Origin: Hydrogenophaga sp.
GTDB taxonomy: Bacteria > Pseudomonadota > Gammaproteobacteria > Burkholderiales > Burkholderiaceae_C
Direction of reading: 5' to 3'
Assembly: GCF_026125785.1 (NCBI RefSeq)
Contig: NZ_JAHCKL010000023.1
Coordinates: forward strand, 1 to 64,000
DNA length: 64,000 bases
In this document: positions 35,857 to 45,143 of the stretch, one piece after another
How positions within the stretch are numbered: position 1 is the first letter of the stretch
Layout: every line of letters starts with the position of its first letter
Notes under the pieces: generated by a model
The model's database searches: none
Told to the model about the DNA's origin: nothing
What the model saw: only the letters and a program-made list of their open reading frames with translations
Position numbers and translations under genes: made by a program

Positions 35857-36881
35857 CCTCCCGGCAATTCCTCATCCGCGACCTGCTCGTGCTCTTCGGC
35901 CTCACCGGCTGGGCCGTGGCACTGCCCGGCTTCGCGAGCGATTTCGTCGTCTCCATGGCCCTGACCTGCCTCATGTACATCGCCCTCTCGTCGAGCTGGG
36001 CGCTGTTCTGCGGTACCACGCGCTACCTCTCGCTGGCCACCTCGGCCTTCTTCGGCATCGGCGCCTACACCAGCGCCATCGGCCTGGAAACGCTGAGCTG
36101 GCCGCTGGCCATCGCGGCGGGCGCGGGCATCGCGGCGGTGGTCGCCATCGTCATGGGCCTGGCCGTGCTGCACCTGCGCGGCACCTACTTCGCGGTGCTG
36201 ACCTTCGGCATGACCGAGCTCATCCGCCACGCCATCAGCTATTTCGAGAAAAGCGTCACCGGCACCGTGGGCCGCGTGCTCATGGTGGTGCCTGAGCGCG
36301 ACACCATCTACTTCACCGTGCTGCTGCTGGCGGTGCTGGCGGTATTTCTCTCCATCGGCATCCGCCGCACACGCTTTGGCCTGGCCATGCAAGGCATCGG
36401 CGCGGACGAGCAGCGTGCGCAGACCCTGGGTGTGAACACGCGGCTGGTCAAGACCGCCGGCTTCGCGCTCACCGCCGCCATCGCGGGTGCCGTTGGCGCG
36501 GCCATGAGCGTGCGCTGGACCTACATCGACCCGCACACCGTGTTCAACCCCTTCATCGGCTTCCAGACGGTGCTGATCGCGCTCATCGGCGGCGCCATGA
36601 CACTCTGGGGTCCGCTGATCGCCGCCATTGTGTTCAGCGTGCTCGCCGAGACACTGCGCCTGCAGGTGCCTCAGGTCTACATGATGTCCCTGGGCCTGCT
36701 GCTCATCCTCTCCGTGCTCTACCTGCCGGGTGGATTGGCCTCGCTGCGCGCCGACACCTTCAAAGGCTGGTGGCGCGACGGCAAGGCCTGGTGGAAGGAG
36801 ACCCGTGACGATCTGACGGGCGAGACCGAACGCCGCAAGCAGCGCGAGAAAAAGCAGCGGGAGGCGCGGCATGTGTACTGA
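35853..36881 (+). CDS. Branched-chain ABC transporter permease (LivM-type)
   Basis: A 342-aa permease with about nine or ten helices. SSSWALFCGTTRYLSLATSAFFGIGAYTSAI and the EAA-like GAMTLWGPLIAAIVFSVLAETLR loop match LivM. The C-terminus is strongly charged (ETERRKQREKKQREARHVY). Overlaps the LivH gene. A tandem-repeat array follows before the ATPase gene. Confidence 0.9.
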   Translation: MTSRQFLIRDLLVLFGLTGWAVALPGFASDFVVSMALTCLMYIALSSSWALFCGTTRYLSLATSAFFGIGAYTSAIGLETLSWPLAIAAGAGIAAVVAIVMGLAVLHLRGTYFAVLTFGMTELIRHAISYFEKSVTGTVGRVLMVVPERDTIYFTVLLLAVLAVFLSIGIRRTRFGLAMQGIGADEQRAQTLGVNTRLVKTAGFALTAAIAGAVGAAMSVRWTYIDPHTVFNPFIGFQTVLIALIGGAMTLWGPLIAAIVFSVLAETLRLQVPQVYMMSLGLLLILSVLYLPGGLASLRADTFKGWWRDGKAWWKETRDDLTGETERRKQREKKQREARHVY

Positions 36882-36957
36882 GGCCAAACGCTCCCTGTGC
36901 GGGTACCGACCAACTCCGTTCGGATGGAGCTTGTCGCAGGCCGTTCACACCCGCATC

Positions 36958-37096
36958 GCAAGAGCCCTTCGACAGGCTCAGGGCGAACGGTGGTTGGGTA
37001 CTCAGGGCGAACGGTGGTTGGGTGTTCAGAGCGAACGGTGGTTGGGTGCTCAGGTTGCACGCTGGTTGGGTGCTCAGGGTGCACGAATGGCTGGGA
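36958..37096 (+). repeat. Dispersed-repeat half expanded into a 24-bp tandem array
   Basis: After a repeat right arm (CCCTTCGACAGGCTCAGGG, 36965-36983) come five units of 24 bases starting at 36977, 37001, 37025, 37049 and 37073. Units 1-3 are near-identical (CTCAGGGCGAACGGTGG then TTGGGT), units 4 and 5 drift. The array ends nine bases before the LivG start. Confidence 0.85.
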
Positions 37097-37105
37097 GGTG
37101 TTGAC

Positions 37106-37897
37106 ATGAGCAAACAGCCTCTTCTGCAAGCCCAGGACATCACCGTGCGCTTCGGCGGCCTTACCGCCGTCGACCACGTGAGCGCCACCTTCATGCCCGG
37201 CGAGTTGGTCGGCATCATCGGTCCCAACGGTGCGGGCAAGACGACGTTCTTCAACGCCATCTCCGGCGTTACCCGGCCCACGAGCGGGCAGCTCCAGGTA
37301 CAGGGGCGCAGCCTGGCCGGCAAGGCGCCGCACCGATTTGCCGCGAATGGCTTGGCCCGCACATTCCAGACACCGCGCACCTTTGGCGACATGCGGGTGC
37401 GCGACAACATCGCCTTCGGTCTCAAGTTCGCGGGCCGGCGGCGGCGCGAGTACCTCTTCTGGGGCGATGAGATCGGCGTGCCCTGGGTGCTGCGCACGCC
37501 CGATAGCATCCTCGGCCTGATCGGCCTGGCGGACCAGGCCGACCTGCCGGCCGCCGCCATCACGCCCTCGCAGCAACGTCTGCTGGAGATCGGCATGGCG
37601 CTGGCCACGCGGCCGCGCCTGTTGCTGCTGGACGAGGTGGCCGCGGGCCTGACGGAGAACGAAGTGGAGGACATGGCCCGTCTCATCCGCCGGCTGCGCG
37701 ACGAGCTGGACCTCACCGTGGTGTGGATCGAGCACGCCGTGACCACGCTGCTGCGCCATGTGGAACGCGTCATCGTTCTGCACCAGGGCCGCAAGATCGC
37801 CGACGACGCGCCGCGCGCCGTGGTGCGCAATCCCGAGGTGATCGAGGCCTACCTCGGCGACGAGATGAGCGAATCGGGTGTGGAGGTGTCCGCATGA
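37106..37897 (+). CDS. Branched-chain ABC transporter ATP-binding protein (LivG-type)
   Basis: A 263-aa ABC ATPase. Walker A is GPNGAGKTT (about residues 39-47), Walker B is LLLLDEVAAGL, and the H-loop is WIEHAV. The signature region reads TPSQQRLLEIGMAL; the usual SGGQ/SYGQ glycine is missing, which may weaken ATP hydrolysis at one site. I start at 37106 (MSKQPLLQAQD). ATGA overlap with the LivF gene. Confidence 0.87.
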   Translation: MSKQPLLQAQDITVRFGGLTAVDHVSATFMPGELVGIIGPNGAGKTTFFNAISGVTRPTSGQLQVQGRSLAGKAPHRFAANGLARTFQTPRTFGDMRVRDNIAFGLKFAGRRRREYLFWGDEIGVPWVLRTPDSILGLIGLADQADLPAAAITPSQQRLLEIGMALATRPRLLLLDEVAAGLTENEVEDMARLIRRLRDELDLTVVWIEHAVTTLLRHVERVIVLHQGRKIADDAPRAVVRNPEVIEAYLGDEMSESGVEVSA

Positions 37898-38709
37898 TGT
37901 GGTACCGACCGGAATCCTTCCGTCTGGGCGGCGCGAACCAGGCACACCTCAAGGTGGATGGCCTGAGCGCCGGCTACGGCGCCTTCCTGGTGCTGCGGGA
38001 CCTCAAGCTCGAGGTCAAGCCCGGCCTGACCGTGGTGCTCGGCCCCAATGGCGCTGGCAAGACCACGTTGCTCAAGGCGCTCAACGGCCTCATTCCGCGC
38101 CAGGGCACGGTGCTGTTCGATGGCGAGGCCCTGCCCGAGAAGACGAACGAGATCGTGGAAGCCGGCGTGGCCCTGGTACCTGAAGGCCGGCAATTGTTCC
38201 CGCAGATGACGGTGGCCGAGAACCTGGAACTGGGCGGCTGGCTGGTGCCCAAGGCCGAACGCGCCCGCCGGCTGGAACAGGCGTTCTCCGATTTCCCCAA
38301 GCTGCGCGAGCGCGCCACCCAGCTGGCTGGCACCATGAGCGGTGGCGAGCAGCAGATGGTGGCGGTGGCCCGGGCCATGATGTGCGCACCGCGCCTGCTG
38401 ATGCTCGACGAGCCTTCGCTGGGCCTGGCCCCGCGCATGGTGGACGAACTGCTGGGCATCGCGCGCCGCATCGCCGACGCCGGCACCACCGTGCTGATGG
38501 TGGAACAGAACGTGAAGAAGGCGCTGGCCGTGGCCGACCGGGGCTATGTGCTGGAGCGCGGCACGCTGGTCGCCAGCGGCCCGGCCCGTCTGCTGGCGCG
38601 CTCCACCGTCATCCGCGAGGCCTACCTGGGCGCAGACAAGGATCCCGCCACCGGCACCACCAACGCCGCCGATGCGGTGAACCGGCGAAAGGCGGTTGCC
38701 GCCACCTAG
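37894..38709 (+). CDS. Branched-chain ABC transporter ATP-binding protein (LivF-type)
   Basis: A 271-aa ABC ATPase with intact Walker A (GPNGAGKTTLLK), signature MSGGEQQ, Walker B RLLMLDEPSLGLAP and H-region VEQNV. EGRQLFPQMTVAENLELG is characteristic of LivF. Compared with typical LivF it has about 20 extra residues at the N-terminus (MMWYRPESFRLGGANQ). Last gene of the transporter operon. Confidence 0.9.
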   Translation: MMWYRPESFRLGGANQAHLKVDGLSAGYGAFLVLRDLKLEVKPGLTVVLGPNGAGKTTLLKALNGLIPRQGTVLFDGEALPEKTNEIVEAGVALVPEGRQLFPQMTVAENLELGGWLVPKAERARRLEQAFSDFPKLRERATQLAGTMSGGEQQMVAVARAMMCAPRLLMLDEPSLGLAPRMVDELLGIARRIADAGTTVLMVEQNVKKALAVADRGYVLERGTLVASGPARLLARSTVIREAYLGADKDPATGTTNAADAVNRRKAVAAT

Positions 38710-38806
38710 TGTGGTGTCCCGCAAATCACAGCCCATGACATTGCGCCTTGCCCTGGACACGAATGCATCGATGTCATGGGGCGTGGCTGTTTGCAGGACA
38801 CCACAC
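38709..38806. repeat. Long imperfect inverted repeat after the LivF gene
   Basis: Left arm 38709-38741 (GTGTGGTGTCCCGCAAA, then CCCATGACAT) and right arm 38771-38806 (ATGTCATGGGGCG, then TTTGCAGGACACCACAC) pair over about 30 bases with a few mismatches, loop 29 bases. It starts inside the LivF stop region. Could be a transcript-end structure or a mobile-element remnant. Confidence 0.7.
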
Positions 38807-38811
38807 CAGCT

Positions 38812-38878
38812 CCGTTCGCCCTGAGCCTGTCGAAGGGCTCGCCCACCCCAGAGCGTGAAGGCTTCGACAGGCGCAGCA
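38812..38878. repeat. Dispersed inverted repeat, copy 3
   Basis: CCGTTCGCCCTGAGCCTGTC (38812-38831) and its partner arm GGCTTCGACAGGCGCAGC (38860-38877) flank a short spacer. Same family as at 34858. It lies between the long inverted repeat and the aldehyde dehydrogenase ribosome-binding site. Confidence 0.65.
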
Positions 38879-38917
38879 ACCCGCACGAGAAACACACCGC
38901 AACGAAAGGAGAACCCC

Positions 38918-40372
38918 ATGTCCGACATGTCCATGCTCATCAACGGCCTCAAGGTCACCGCCGAGAAAGGCGCCACCTTTGAGCGCCGCAACCCGCTCGA
39001 CGGCAGCGTGGCCACGCGCGCGCCCGCCGCCAGCCCCGCCGACGCGGTGATGGCCGTCGAGGCCGCTGCCGAAGCCTTCAAGACCTGGAGCGAAACCGGG
39101 CCCGGCGAGCGCCGCGCGCTGCTGCTCAAGGCCGCCGACGCGCTGGAGGCCAAGACACCCCAGTTCATCGAAGCCGTGGCCACCGAGACCGGTGGCACCG
39201 CGATGTGGGCCGGCTTCAACTGCTTTCTCGCCGCCGGCATGATCCGCGAAGCGGCCGCGCTGACTACCCAGATCTCGGGTGAGGTCATTCCTTCGGACAT
39301 CCCCGGTTCGCTTGCCATGGGGGTGCGCCAACCCGCGGGCGTGGTGCTGGGCATCGCACCCTGGAACGCTCCCATCATCCTCGGCGTGCGCGCCATCTGC
39401 GTGCCGCTGGCCTGTGGCAACACCGTGGTGTTCAAGGGCAGCGAGAACTGCCCGCGCACGCACCAGCTCATCGTCGAGTCCTTCCAGGACGCCGGCTTTC
39501 CCGCCGGCGTGGTGAACTACATCACCAACGCCCCGGCCGACGCCGGCGCGGTGGTGGAGGCCGTGGTGGCCCATCCGGCGGTGCGGCGCGTCAACTTCAC
39601 CGGCTCCACCAAGGTCGGCAAGATCATCGCCATGACCTGCGCCAAGTACCTCAAGCCCGTGGTGCTGGAACTCGGCGGCAAGGCGCCCATGGTCATCCTC
39701 GACGACGCCGACATCGACGACGCCGTCAACGGCGCGGCCTTCGGCTGCTTTGCCAACAGTGGCCAGATCTGCATGAGCACCGAACGCCTGATCGTCGACA
39801 GCAAGGTGGCCGACGAGTTCGTGAAGAAGTTTGGCGACAAGGCCCGCAACCTGCCCGTGGGCGACCCGCGCAAGCCCGAGCCCGTGGTGCTGGGCTCGGT
39901 GATTGGCATGAACACGGTGAACTTCTGCAACGAACTCATCGACGACGCGCTGGCCAAGGGCGCCAAACTGGTGTGCGGCGGCAAGAGCACCGACACCCTC
40001 ATGCCCGCCACCGTGCTGGACCATGTCACGCCCGAGATGCGCATCTACCGCGAGGAAACCTTCGGCCCGGTCAAGTGCATCGTGCGCGTGAAGAACACCG
40101 AAGAGGCCATTGCCTGCGCCAACGACAACGAGTACGGCCTGAGCTCGTCCGTCTTCGGCAAGGACATTGCGCGCGCCTACAACGTGGCCCGCAGGATCGA
40201 CAGCGGCATCTGCCACGTCAACGGCCCCACGGTGCACGACGAGGCGCAGATGCCCTTCGGTGGCGTGAAAGGTTCCGGCATCGGCCGTTTCGGCGGGCGC
40301 GCCGGCATCCACGAGTTCACCGAGCTGCGCTGGATCACGGTGCAGACCACCCCGCGCCACTACCCGTTCTGA
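38918..40372 (+). CDS. Aldehyde dehydrogenase, salicylaldehyde/vanillin-dehydrogenase-like
   Basis: A 484-aa NAD(P)-dependent aldehyde dehydrogenase. Catalytic E251 (VLELGGKAP) and C285 (NSGQICMST) are present. The stretch [20 protein letters not shown] followed by [21 protein letters not shown] closely resembles NahF-type salicylaldehyde dehydrogenase and vanillin dehydrogenase. AAAGGAGA precedes the ATG at 38918. It follows the liv-type transporter and an AraC regulator, so it probably oxidises an aromatic aldehyde that the transporter brings in or its precursor yields. The gentisate operon at 4 kb could complete a salicylate route; this is inference. Confidence 0.88.
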   Translation: MSDMSMLINGLKVTAEKGATFERRNPLDGSVATRAPAASPADAVMAVEAAAEAFKTWSETGPGERRALLLKAADALEAKTPQFIEAVATETGGTAMWAGFNCFLAAGMIREAAALTTQISGEVIPSDIPGSLAMGVRQPAGVVLGIAPWNAPIILGVRAICVPLACGNTVVFKGSENCPRTHQLIVESFQDAGFPAGVVNYITNAPADAGAVVEAVVAHPAVRRVNFTGSTKVGKIIAMTCAKYLKPVVLELGGKAPMVILDDADIDDAVNGAAFGCFANSGQICMSTERLIVDSKVADEFVKKFGDKARNLPVGDPRKPEPVVLGSVIGMNTVNFCNELIDDALAKGAKLVCGGKSTDTLMPATVLDHVTPEMRIYREETFGPVKCIVRVKNTEEAIACANDNEYGLSSSVFGKDIARAYNVARRIDSGICHVNGPTVHDEAQMPFGGVKGSGIGRFGGRAGIHEFTELRWITVQTTPRHYPF

Positions 40373-40419
40373 TCCCGGCGAACCTGCTACCGTGTGGTCA
40401 TTCGCCAACGACTTGCCGG

Positions 40420-40902
40420 ATGACCACCATGCAACCCCTGTACTTCGCGCTGGCGGCGCTGATCGCCGCATCTGCCACCACCGCCCGGGCCGAGGAAATC
40501 GGCTCGGTCGACACTGTCTTCAAGTTCATAGGGCCCGACCACAAGATCGTGGTTGAGGCCTATGACGACCCTGGCGTGCAAGGCGTCACCTGTTACGTCT
40601 CGCGGGCGAAGACCGGTGGCCTCAAAGGCGCCTTCGGCCTGGCCGAGGACAAATCGGAGGCGTCCATCGCCTGCCGGCAGGTCGGCCCCATCGCCATTGC
40701 CAAGCCGATCAGGGCGCAGGAGGAAATCTTCAGCGAGCGCACCAGCCTGATCTTCAAGCGTCTGCGCATCGTGCGCATGGTCGACCCCGCGCGCCATTCG
40801 CTGGTGTATCTCACCTACTCCGACCGCGTGATCGAAGGCTCCCCGCAGAACTCGGTGGCGGTGGTGTCGGTGGACCGGGCCACCGCGATCCCGCTGCGCT
40901 GA
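40420..40902 (+). CDS. creA: CreA family protein
   Basis: A 160-aa secreted protein of the CreA family (unknown function). A signal peptide ([17 protein letters not shown]) precedes the family core [43 protein letters not shown] and the [27 protein letters not shown] strand pair. The start could be 40420 or the ATG at 40429. Convergent with the acyltransferase gene. Confidence 0.9.
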   Translation: MTTMQPLYFALAALIAASATTARAEEIGSVDTVFKFIGPDHKIVVEAYDDPGVQGVTCYVSRAKTGGLKGAFGLAEDKSEASIACRQVGPIAIAKPIRAQEEIFSERTSLIFKRLRIVRMVDPARHSLVYLTYSDRVIEGSPQNSVAVVSVDRATAIPLR

Positions 40903-40928
40903 GCGGGCCAGGCCCGGGGCTGCTCAGC

Positions 40929-42080
40929 CTACAGCGGACCGTTGGCGCTGTTGTGGAAGCCGGGTGGCAGCGCCGCGCCGGGGGGCGTTGGCGGGCGCGA
41001 TGGTTTGCGCCGCAGGGTGCGCGCCATCACCAGCGCCCGCGTCCACTTGAAGCGACCCAGCAGATGCGATGCGGCCAACGACAGCACGAAAACGATGACC
41101 ACGAAGCCGATGTCCCACACCTCGTGGCCACCGTAGCGGCGCTCCAGCGGCCACAAGGCCTCGACGAAAACGTAGTGCGAGCAGTAGATGCCCAGCACCA
41201 GAGGGCCCAGCGCGGCCACGCGGGGGAGCCGCAGGGATGGCGGGTTGGATAGCGCGATCAGGGCCACGCCCAGGCCGGTCAGCACGGTGCTGAAGACGTA
41301 CTCTTGTACCCAGGATGCACCCCAGTGGTCGGCCAGGTAGTTGAGTTCGGTGAAGTGCAGCGCAAAGCCCGCCAGGGTCAGTGCCGAGCCGGCGTAGAAC
41401 CAGGCTCGGGTGGGGGTGTATTTCTGCAGGTGGTAGCCCAGGACGAAGGGCAGCAGGCCGAAGAACGGGCCGTCGCGCGTTTGGAGATCCGACATGAAGC
41501 CGATGCTGGTCTCGCTGTAAGCGCCACCGGCCACGCCGATGAAGTAGAGCACCACCGCCAGTGCCAGCAAGGTGCGCTCCATATGCAGAGACACCAGGGC
41601 ACAGGAGATCAGCAAGGCGCAGACCATGGCCATCAGGAACCACAGGTGGCCCATGGTGCCTTCGGCCAGCGTGCGGATGGGATGGTCCAGCGCGAACATC
41701 ACGTTCCAGTAGAACTTCTTCAGCGGGCCGGCCGCGCCGTACTGCAGCGAGTCGATCAGGTTGACCGGCAGCAGGTAGATCAGCGACCACAGCACGAACA
41801 GCAGCAGGAAGCCCTTGACCATGGGGGCCGAGACCTTCCACGCGTTGCCGGTCTGCCGCACCTTGGCACCCCAGAAGTAGCCCGCGAGCACGAAGAAGAA
41901 GGGGATGATGAAGCGCAGCGCCTGGTTCAGGATGGTGGCCCCATCCAGGTCCTTGCCCAGGCTCAGCGGCGGGTCTTCAAAGGGCGAGGTGTGCCCCATG
42001 ATCATGAAGAAGATGACGATCACGCGCAGCGCGTCGACAGCGATGATGCGGTCTCCACCGGATTCTTTCTGGTTGGGCAT
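40929..42080 (-). CDS. Acyltransferase-3/OpgC-like integral membrane protein
   Basis: A 383-aa protein with about ten membrane helices. DALRVIVIFFMIMGHTSPF gives the conserved arginine and histidine of acyltransferase-3 proteins, and LWFLMAMVCALLI and PFFFVLAGYFWGAKV are also typical. It would acylate a sugar or surface polymer. The C-terminus is a proline-rich cytoplasmic tail. Start at the ATG ending at 42080. Divergent from proA. Substrate unknown. Confidence 0.82.
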   Translation of the reverse strand: MPNQKESGGDRIIAVDALRVIVIFFMIMGHTSPFEDPPLSLGKDLDGATILNQALRFIIPFFFVLAGYFWGAKVRQTGNAWKVSAPMVKGFLLLFVLWSLIYLLPVNLIDSLQYGAAGPLKKFYWNVMFALDHPIRTLAEGTMGHLWFLMAMVCALLISCALVSLHMERTLLALAVVLYFIGVAGGAYSETSIGFMSDLQTRDGPFFGLLPFVLGYHLQKYTPTRAWFYAGSALTLAGFALHFTELNYLADHWGASWVQEYVFSTVLTGLGVALIALSNPPSLRLPRVAALGPLVLGIYCSHYVFVEALWPLERRYGGHEVWDIGFVVIVFVLSLAASHLLGRFKWTRALVMARTLRRKPSRPPTPPGAALPPGFHNSANGPL

Positions 42081-42218
42081 GCTGGCTTTCTGGTGCAGGG
42101 CGGCATGTGCCGACCCGCTTGATGCTAGCAACCGGGGGGCGCCTTGACCCGTGTCCAAAGGCATGTTGAGGTGGGCCGTACGTCCGCGAAGACCGCGAAG
42201 TGCCACATATGTCACGAA

Positions 42219-42306
42219 CCGACCGGTCGGATTTTTACGCCGGACGGCCCAGGGGCGGGCAACCCGGGCCCAGCGCGAAAGCGCTGCCGGTGCGAAAATC
42301 GGCACC
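42219..42306 (+). promoter_or_regulatory. Structured proA leader with TetR-like palindrome
   Basis: Within the 226-base divergent gap: CCGACCGGTCGG (42219-42230), a perfect 12-bp palindrome followed by ATTTTT; GGCCC/GGGCC (42246-42250, 42266-42270); CAGCGC-GAAA-GCGCTG (42271-42286), a hairpin with a GNRA tetraloop; and GGTGC/GCACC (42289-42293, 42302-42306) ending at the ATG. No ribosome-binding site is visible. GC-rich sequence makes hairpins easily, so support is moderate. Confidence 0.4.
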
Positions 42307-43587
42307 ATGAACGCCACGAACACCACCGAACTCATGAACACCTTGGGGCTGCAGGCCAAGGCCGCCTCGGCGCTCATGGCCAAGGCCAGCGCGGCCGATA
42401 AGGGCCGTGCGCTGCGCCGCCTGGCCGCACTGCTGCGCGAGAGCGGTGAGCCGCTGGCGGTGCAGAACGCCAAGGACCTGGAGCGTGCCCGTGCCAACGG
42501 CCTGTCCGATCCCATGGTGGACCGGCTCAAGCTCACACCCAAGGTCATCGAGACCTGTGCCCAGGGCTGCGAGCAGCTCGCGGCCATGCCGGACATCATT
42601 GGCGAGATCTCCGGCATGAAGCAGATGCCCAGCGGTATCCGCGTGGGCCAGATGCGCGTGCCCATCGGCGTCTTCGGCATGATCTACGAGAGCCGCCCCA
42701 ATGTGACCATCGAGGCGGCGTCGCTGGCGATCAAGAGCGGCAACGCGTGCATTCTGCGCGGTGGCTCCGAGGCGATCGACTCCAACCGTGCGCTGGCTTT
42801 GCTGGTGCAGCGCGCGCTCACCGAGGCCGGCCTGCCCGCCGACGCGGTGCAGCTCGTGCCCACCACCGACCGCGCGGCCGTGGGCCAGCTCATCGCCATG
42901 CCCCAGTACGTGGACGTCATCATCCCGCGCGGCGGCAAGGGCCTGATCGAGCGCATCAGCGCCGAGGCCAAGGTGCCCGTCATCAAGCACCTGGACGGCA
43001 ACTGCCACACCTATGTGGACGACCCCTGCGACATCGCCATGGCGGTCACCGTGGCCGACAACGCCAAGACGCAGAAATACAGCCCCTGCAACGCCACCGA
43101 AAGCCTGCTGGTGGCGCGCGGCGTGGCGGCCGACTTCCTGCCCCGCATCGGCGCCGTCTACGCGGCCAAAGGTGTGGAGATGCGCGGCTGCGCGGCAAGC
43201 CTGGCGCTGCTGGCGGACGTGCCCGGCGCGAAGCTCGCGCCCGCCACCGAGCAGGACTGGTGCGAGGAGTACCTCGCGCCCGTGGTCAGCATCAAGCTGG
43301 TGGACGGTGTGGACGAGGCCATCGCCCACATCAACCGCTACGGCAGCCACCACACCGATGCCATCCTGACCACCAACCACGTGCACGCCCAGCGCTTCCT
43401 GCGTGAGGTGGACTCGGCCAGCGTGATGGTCAACACCAGCACGCGTTTCGCGGATGGTTTCGAATACGGACTGGGCGCCGAGATCGGCATCTCCACCGAC
43501 AAGTTCCACGCGCGTGGGCCGGTGGGCGTGGAAGGGCTGACCTCGCTCAAGTACGTGGTGCTGGGCGAGGGCGAGGTGCGGGTCTGA
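42307..43587 (+). CDS. proA: Glutamate-5-semialdehyde dehydrogenase
   Basis: A 426-aa gamma-glutamyl phosphate reductase of proline synthesis. [21 protein letters not shown], the NADP-loop region and the active-site cysteine in [13 protein letters not shown] are as expected, and the C-terminal [22 protein letters not shown] is complete. Start ATG at 42307. In many relatives proA directly follows holA. Confidence 0.95.
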   Translation: MNATNTTELMNTLGLQAKAASALMAKASAADKGRALRRLAALLRESGEPLAVQNAKDLERARANGLSDPMVDRLKLTPKVIETCAQGCEQLAAMPDIIGEISGMKQMPSGIRVGQMRVPIGVFGMIYESRPNVTIEAASLAIKSGNACILRGGSEAIDSNRALALLVQRALTEAGLPADAVQLVPTTDRAAVGQLIAMPQYVDVIIPRGGKGLIERISAEAKVPVIKHLDGNCHTYVDDPCDIAMAVTVADNAKTQKYSPCNATESLLVARGVAADFLPRIGAVYAAKGVEMRGCAASLALLADVPGAKLAPATEQDWCEEYLAPVVSIKLVDGVDEAIAHINRYGSHHTDAILTTNHVHAQRFLREVDSASVMVNTSTRFADGFEYGLGAEIGISTDKFHARGPVGVEGLTSLKYVVLGEGEVRV

Positions 43588-43596
43588 GGCGCGCCT

Positions 43597-44583
43597 TCAG
43601 CCCGCGGCGTCGAAGCGCACGCCGGTCATGGCCTCGCTGAGCGACCACAGCCGCATGGCCCGGGTTGGGTCGCAAATCCAGGGACGCGCGCCGCGGGACG
43701 ATTTTTCCTCGGCGGTGAGCGCCGCCGCGATGTCGCAGTCCTCGCAGTACACGCCGCCCATGCCTTCCAGGCTCGGGCTGGTGGCGCACCACACCGAGGT
43801 GGCCGCGCCCTGTTCCACGGTCTTGTAGCGCCCCAGCGCTTCCTTCGGGATCTGGCCGTCCGCATCGCGCAGGCCGGCGGCCTGCAGGTCCTTCACCGCG
43901 ATGTGCTGCTGCAGCCCCGTCAGGATGGAGCCCGGGTGGACCGAGAAGGCGCGCACGCCATGTGCCTGAGCCTGCAGGTCCAGGCCCAGCGCGAACAGGG
44001 CATTGGCGGTTTTGGACTGGCCGTAGGCCTGCCACATGTCGTGGTCGCGGTGCTGGTAGTGAGGGTCGTCGAAATCAATGTCCGAGCGGTGGTGTGCCCG
44101 CGAGGAAAGCACGACCACGCGGGCCTGGCCCGCCTGCTTCAGCGCGGGCCACAGGCGCGCGGCGAGCTGGAAGTGCCCCAGGTGGTTGGTGGCGAACTGG
44201 CGCTCGAACCCCCGGGCATCGTGCGCCAGCGGCACCGCCATGATGCCCGCGTTGGCAATCAGCAGATCCAGCGTGCGGCCGGTGGCGGCAAAGACGTCGG
44301 CGAAGCGGTCGATGCTGTCCGGGTCGGCGAGGTCGAGCGCATGGGCCTCGGTGCGTGGCAGTCCGTCCAGCGCCTGGCGAGCCTTGTCGGCATCACGGGC
44401 CAGCACCACCACGGCCGCACCGGCATGCACCAGCGCGCGCGTGGTTTCCAGCCCGATGCCCGTATGGCCAGCGGTCACCACCGCCAGCTTGCCGCAGAGG
44501 TCCGTGTCTCCCACGGCCTCGCGGGCGGTGGTGGCGCGGCCCAGTCCGGACGGGATCGGGGCCTGGGGTGTGCGTGGCGGCAT
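43597..44583 (-). CDS. Short-chain dehydrogenase/reductase
   Basis: A 328-aa SDR resembling oxidoreductases of the retinol-dehydrogenase-like/WW-domain group. The cofactor loop reads TAGHTGIGLETT (Ala in place of the usual second Gly), the NAGI motif is LLIANAGIMAVP, and the catalytic YxxxK is YGQSK. A GAGGAG ribosome-binding site lies eight bases before the ATG ending at 44583. Convergent with proA, divergent from DUF2277. Substrate not predicted. Confidence 0.87.
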   Translation of the reverse strand: MPPRTPQAPIPSGLGRATTAREAVGDTDLCGKLAVVTAGHTGIGLETTRALVHAGAAVVVLARDADKARQALDGLPRTEAHALDLADPDSIDRFADVFAATGRTLDLLIANAGIMAVPLAHDARGFERQFATNHLGHFQLAARLWPALKQAGQARVVVLSSRAHHRSDIDFDDPHYQHRDHDMWQAYGQSKTANALFALGLDLQAQAHGVRAFSVHPGSILTGLQQHIAVKDLQAAGLRDADGQIPKEALGRYKTVEQGAATSVWCATSPSLEGMGGVYCEDCDIAAALTAEEKSSRGARPWICDPTRAMRLWSLSEAMTGVRFDAAG

Positions 44584-44719
44584 CTGGGGTCTCCTCGGCG
44601 GGTGCAGAATGGAAAATACGCATGTTATAGGTCCAACCAAACCCCTGCTGGCCGTGCAGCCTGCCCGTGACGTTCTTCCCTGTGCCAGGGCCACAGCCAT
44701 CCCTGAAGGACACCCCACC

Positions 44720-45001
44720 GTGTGCCGCAGCATCAAGACACTTTTCAATTTCGATCCACCCGCCACCGAACTGGAGATCCGCGATGCCGCCCTGCAGTTC
44801 GTGCGCAAGCTCAGCGGCTTCAACGTCCCATCGCAGGCCAACGAGGCCGCCTTCGAGCGTGCGGTGGAGCAGGTGGCCGCGTCCGCGCGGGAACTCGTCG
44901 CTTCCCTGCGCACCCATGCCGCGCCACGCAACCGCGAGGTCGAGGCCGCCAGGGCCAAGGCGCGCGCCCTCGCCCGCTTTGCCGACGGGCGCCGGGGCTG
45001 A
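44720..45001 (+). CDS. DUF2277 protein
   Basis: A 93-aa protein of the DUF2277 family, which is small and highly conserved but of unknown function. It matches the family start MCRSIKTLFNFDPPAT, the central LQFVRKLSGFNVPSQANEAAF and the end APRNREVEAARAKARA. GTG start at 44720, with GAAGGA upstream. The truncated VOC gene follows five bases after its stop. Confidence 0.9.
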   Translation: MCRSIKTLFNFDPPATELEIRDAALQFVRKLSGFNVPSQANEAAFERAVEQVAASARELVASLRTHAAPRNREVEAARAKARALARFADGRRG

Positions 45002-45005
45002 CGCC

Positions 45006-45131
45006 ATGTTCTCCCACATCTTCGTCGGTGTGAGCGACTTCGAGCGCACCATGGCTGTCTACGACCCGCTGATGGCGGTGCTCGGCATCCGGGCCCGCAA
45101 CCGGCAGGCCCCATGCCGGGTCATGGCCTGA
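45006..45131 (+). pseudogene. Truncated VOC/glyoxalase-family gene
   Basis: Reads 41 aa: MFSHIFVGVSDFERTMAVYDPLMAVLGI, the first strand-helix of a glyoxalase/bleomycin-resistance (VOC) protein, then unrelated residues and a stop. A complete protein would be about 125-140 aa; nothing resembling the remainder is seen downstream, where a minus-strand gene begins. It is presumably a remnant left after deletion, following DUF2277. Confidence 0.65.
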
Positions 45132-45143
45132 TCGCGCTCCCCG

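Noticed and set aside
36871..37104. Frame through the 24-bp tandem array giving 8-residue repeats
   Set aside because: The unit length is a multiple of three, so the array is open by arithmetic. It lacks a ribosome-binding site and is explained as an intergenic DNA repeat.
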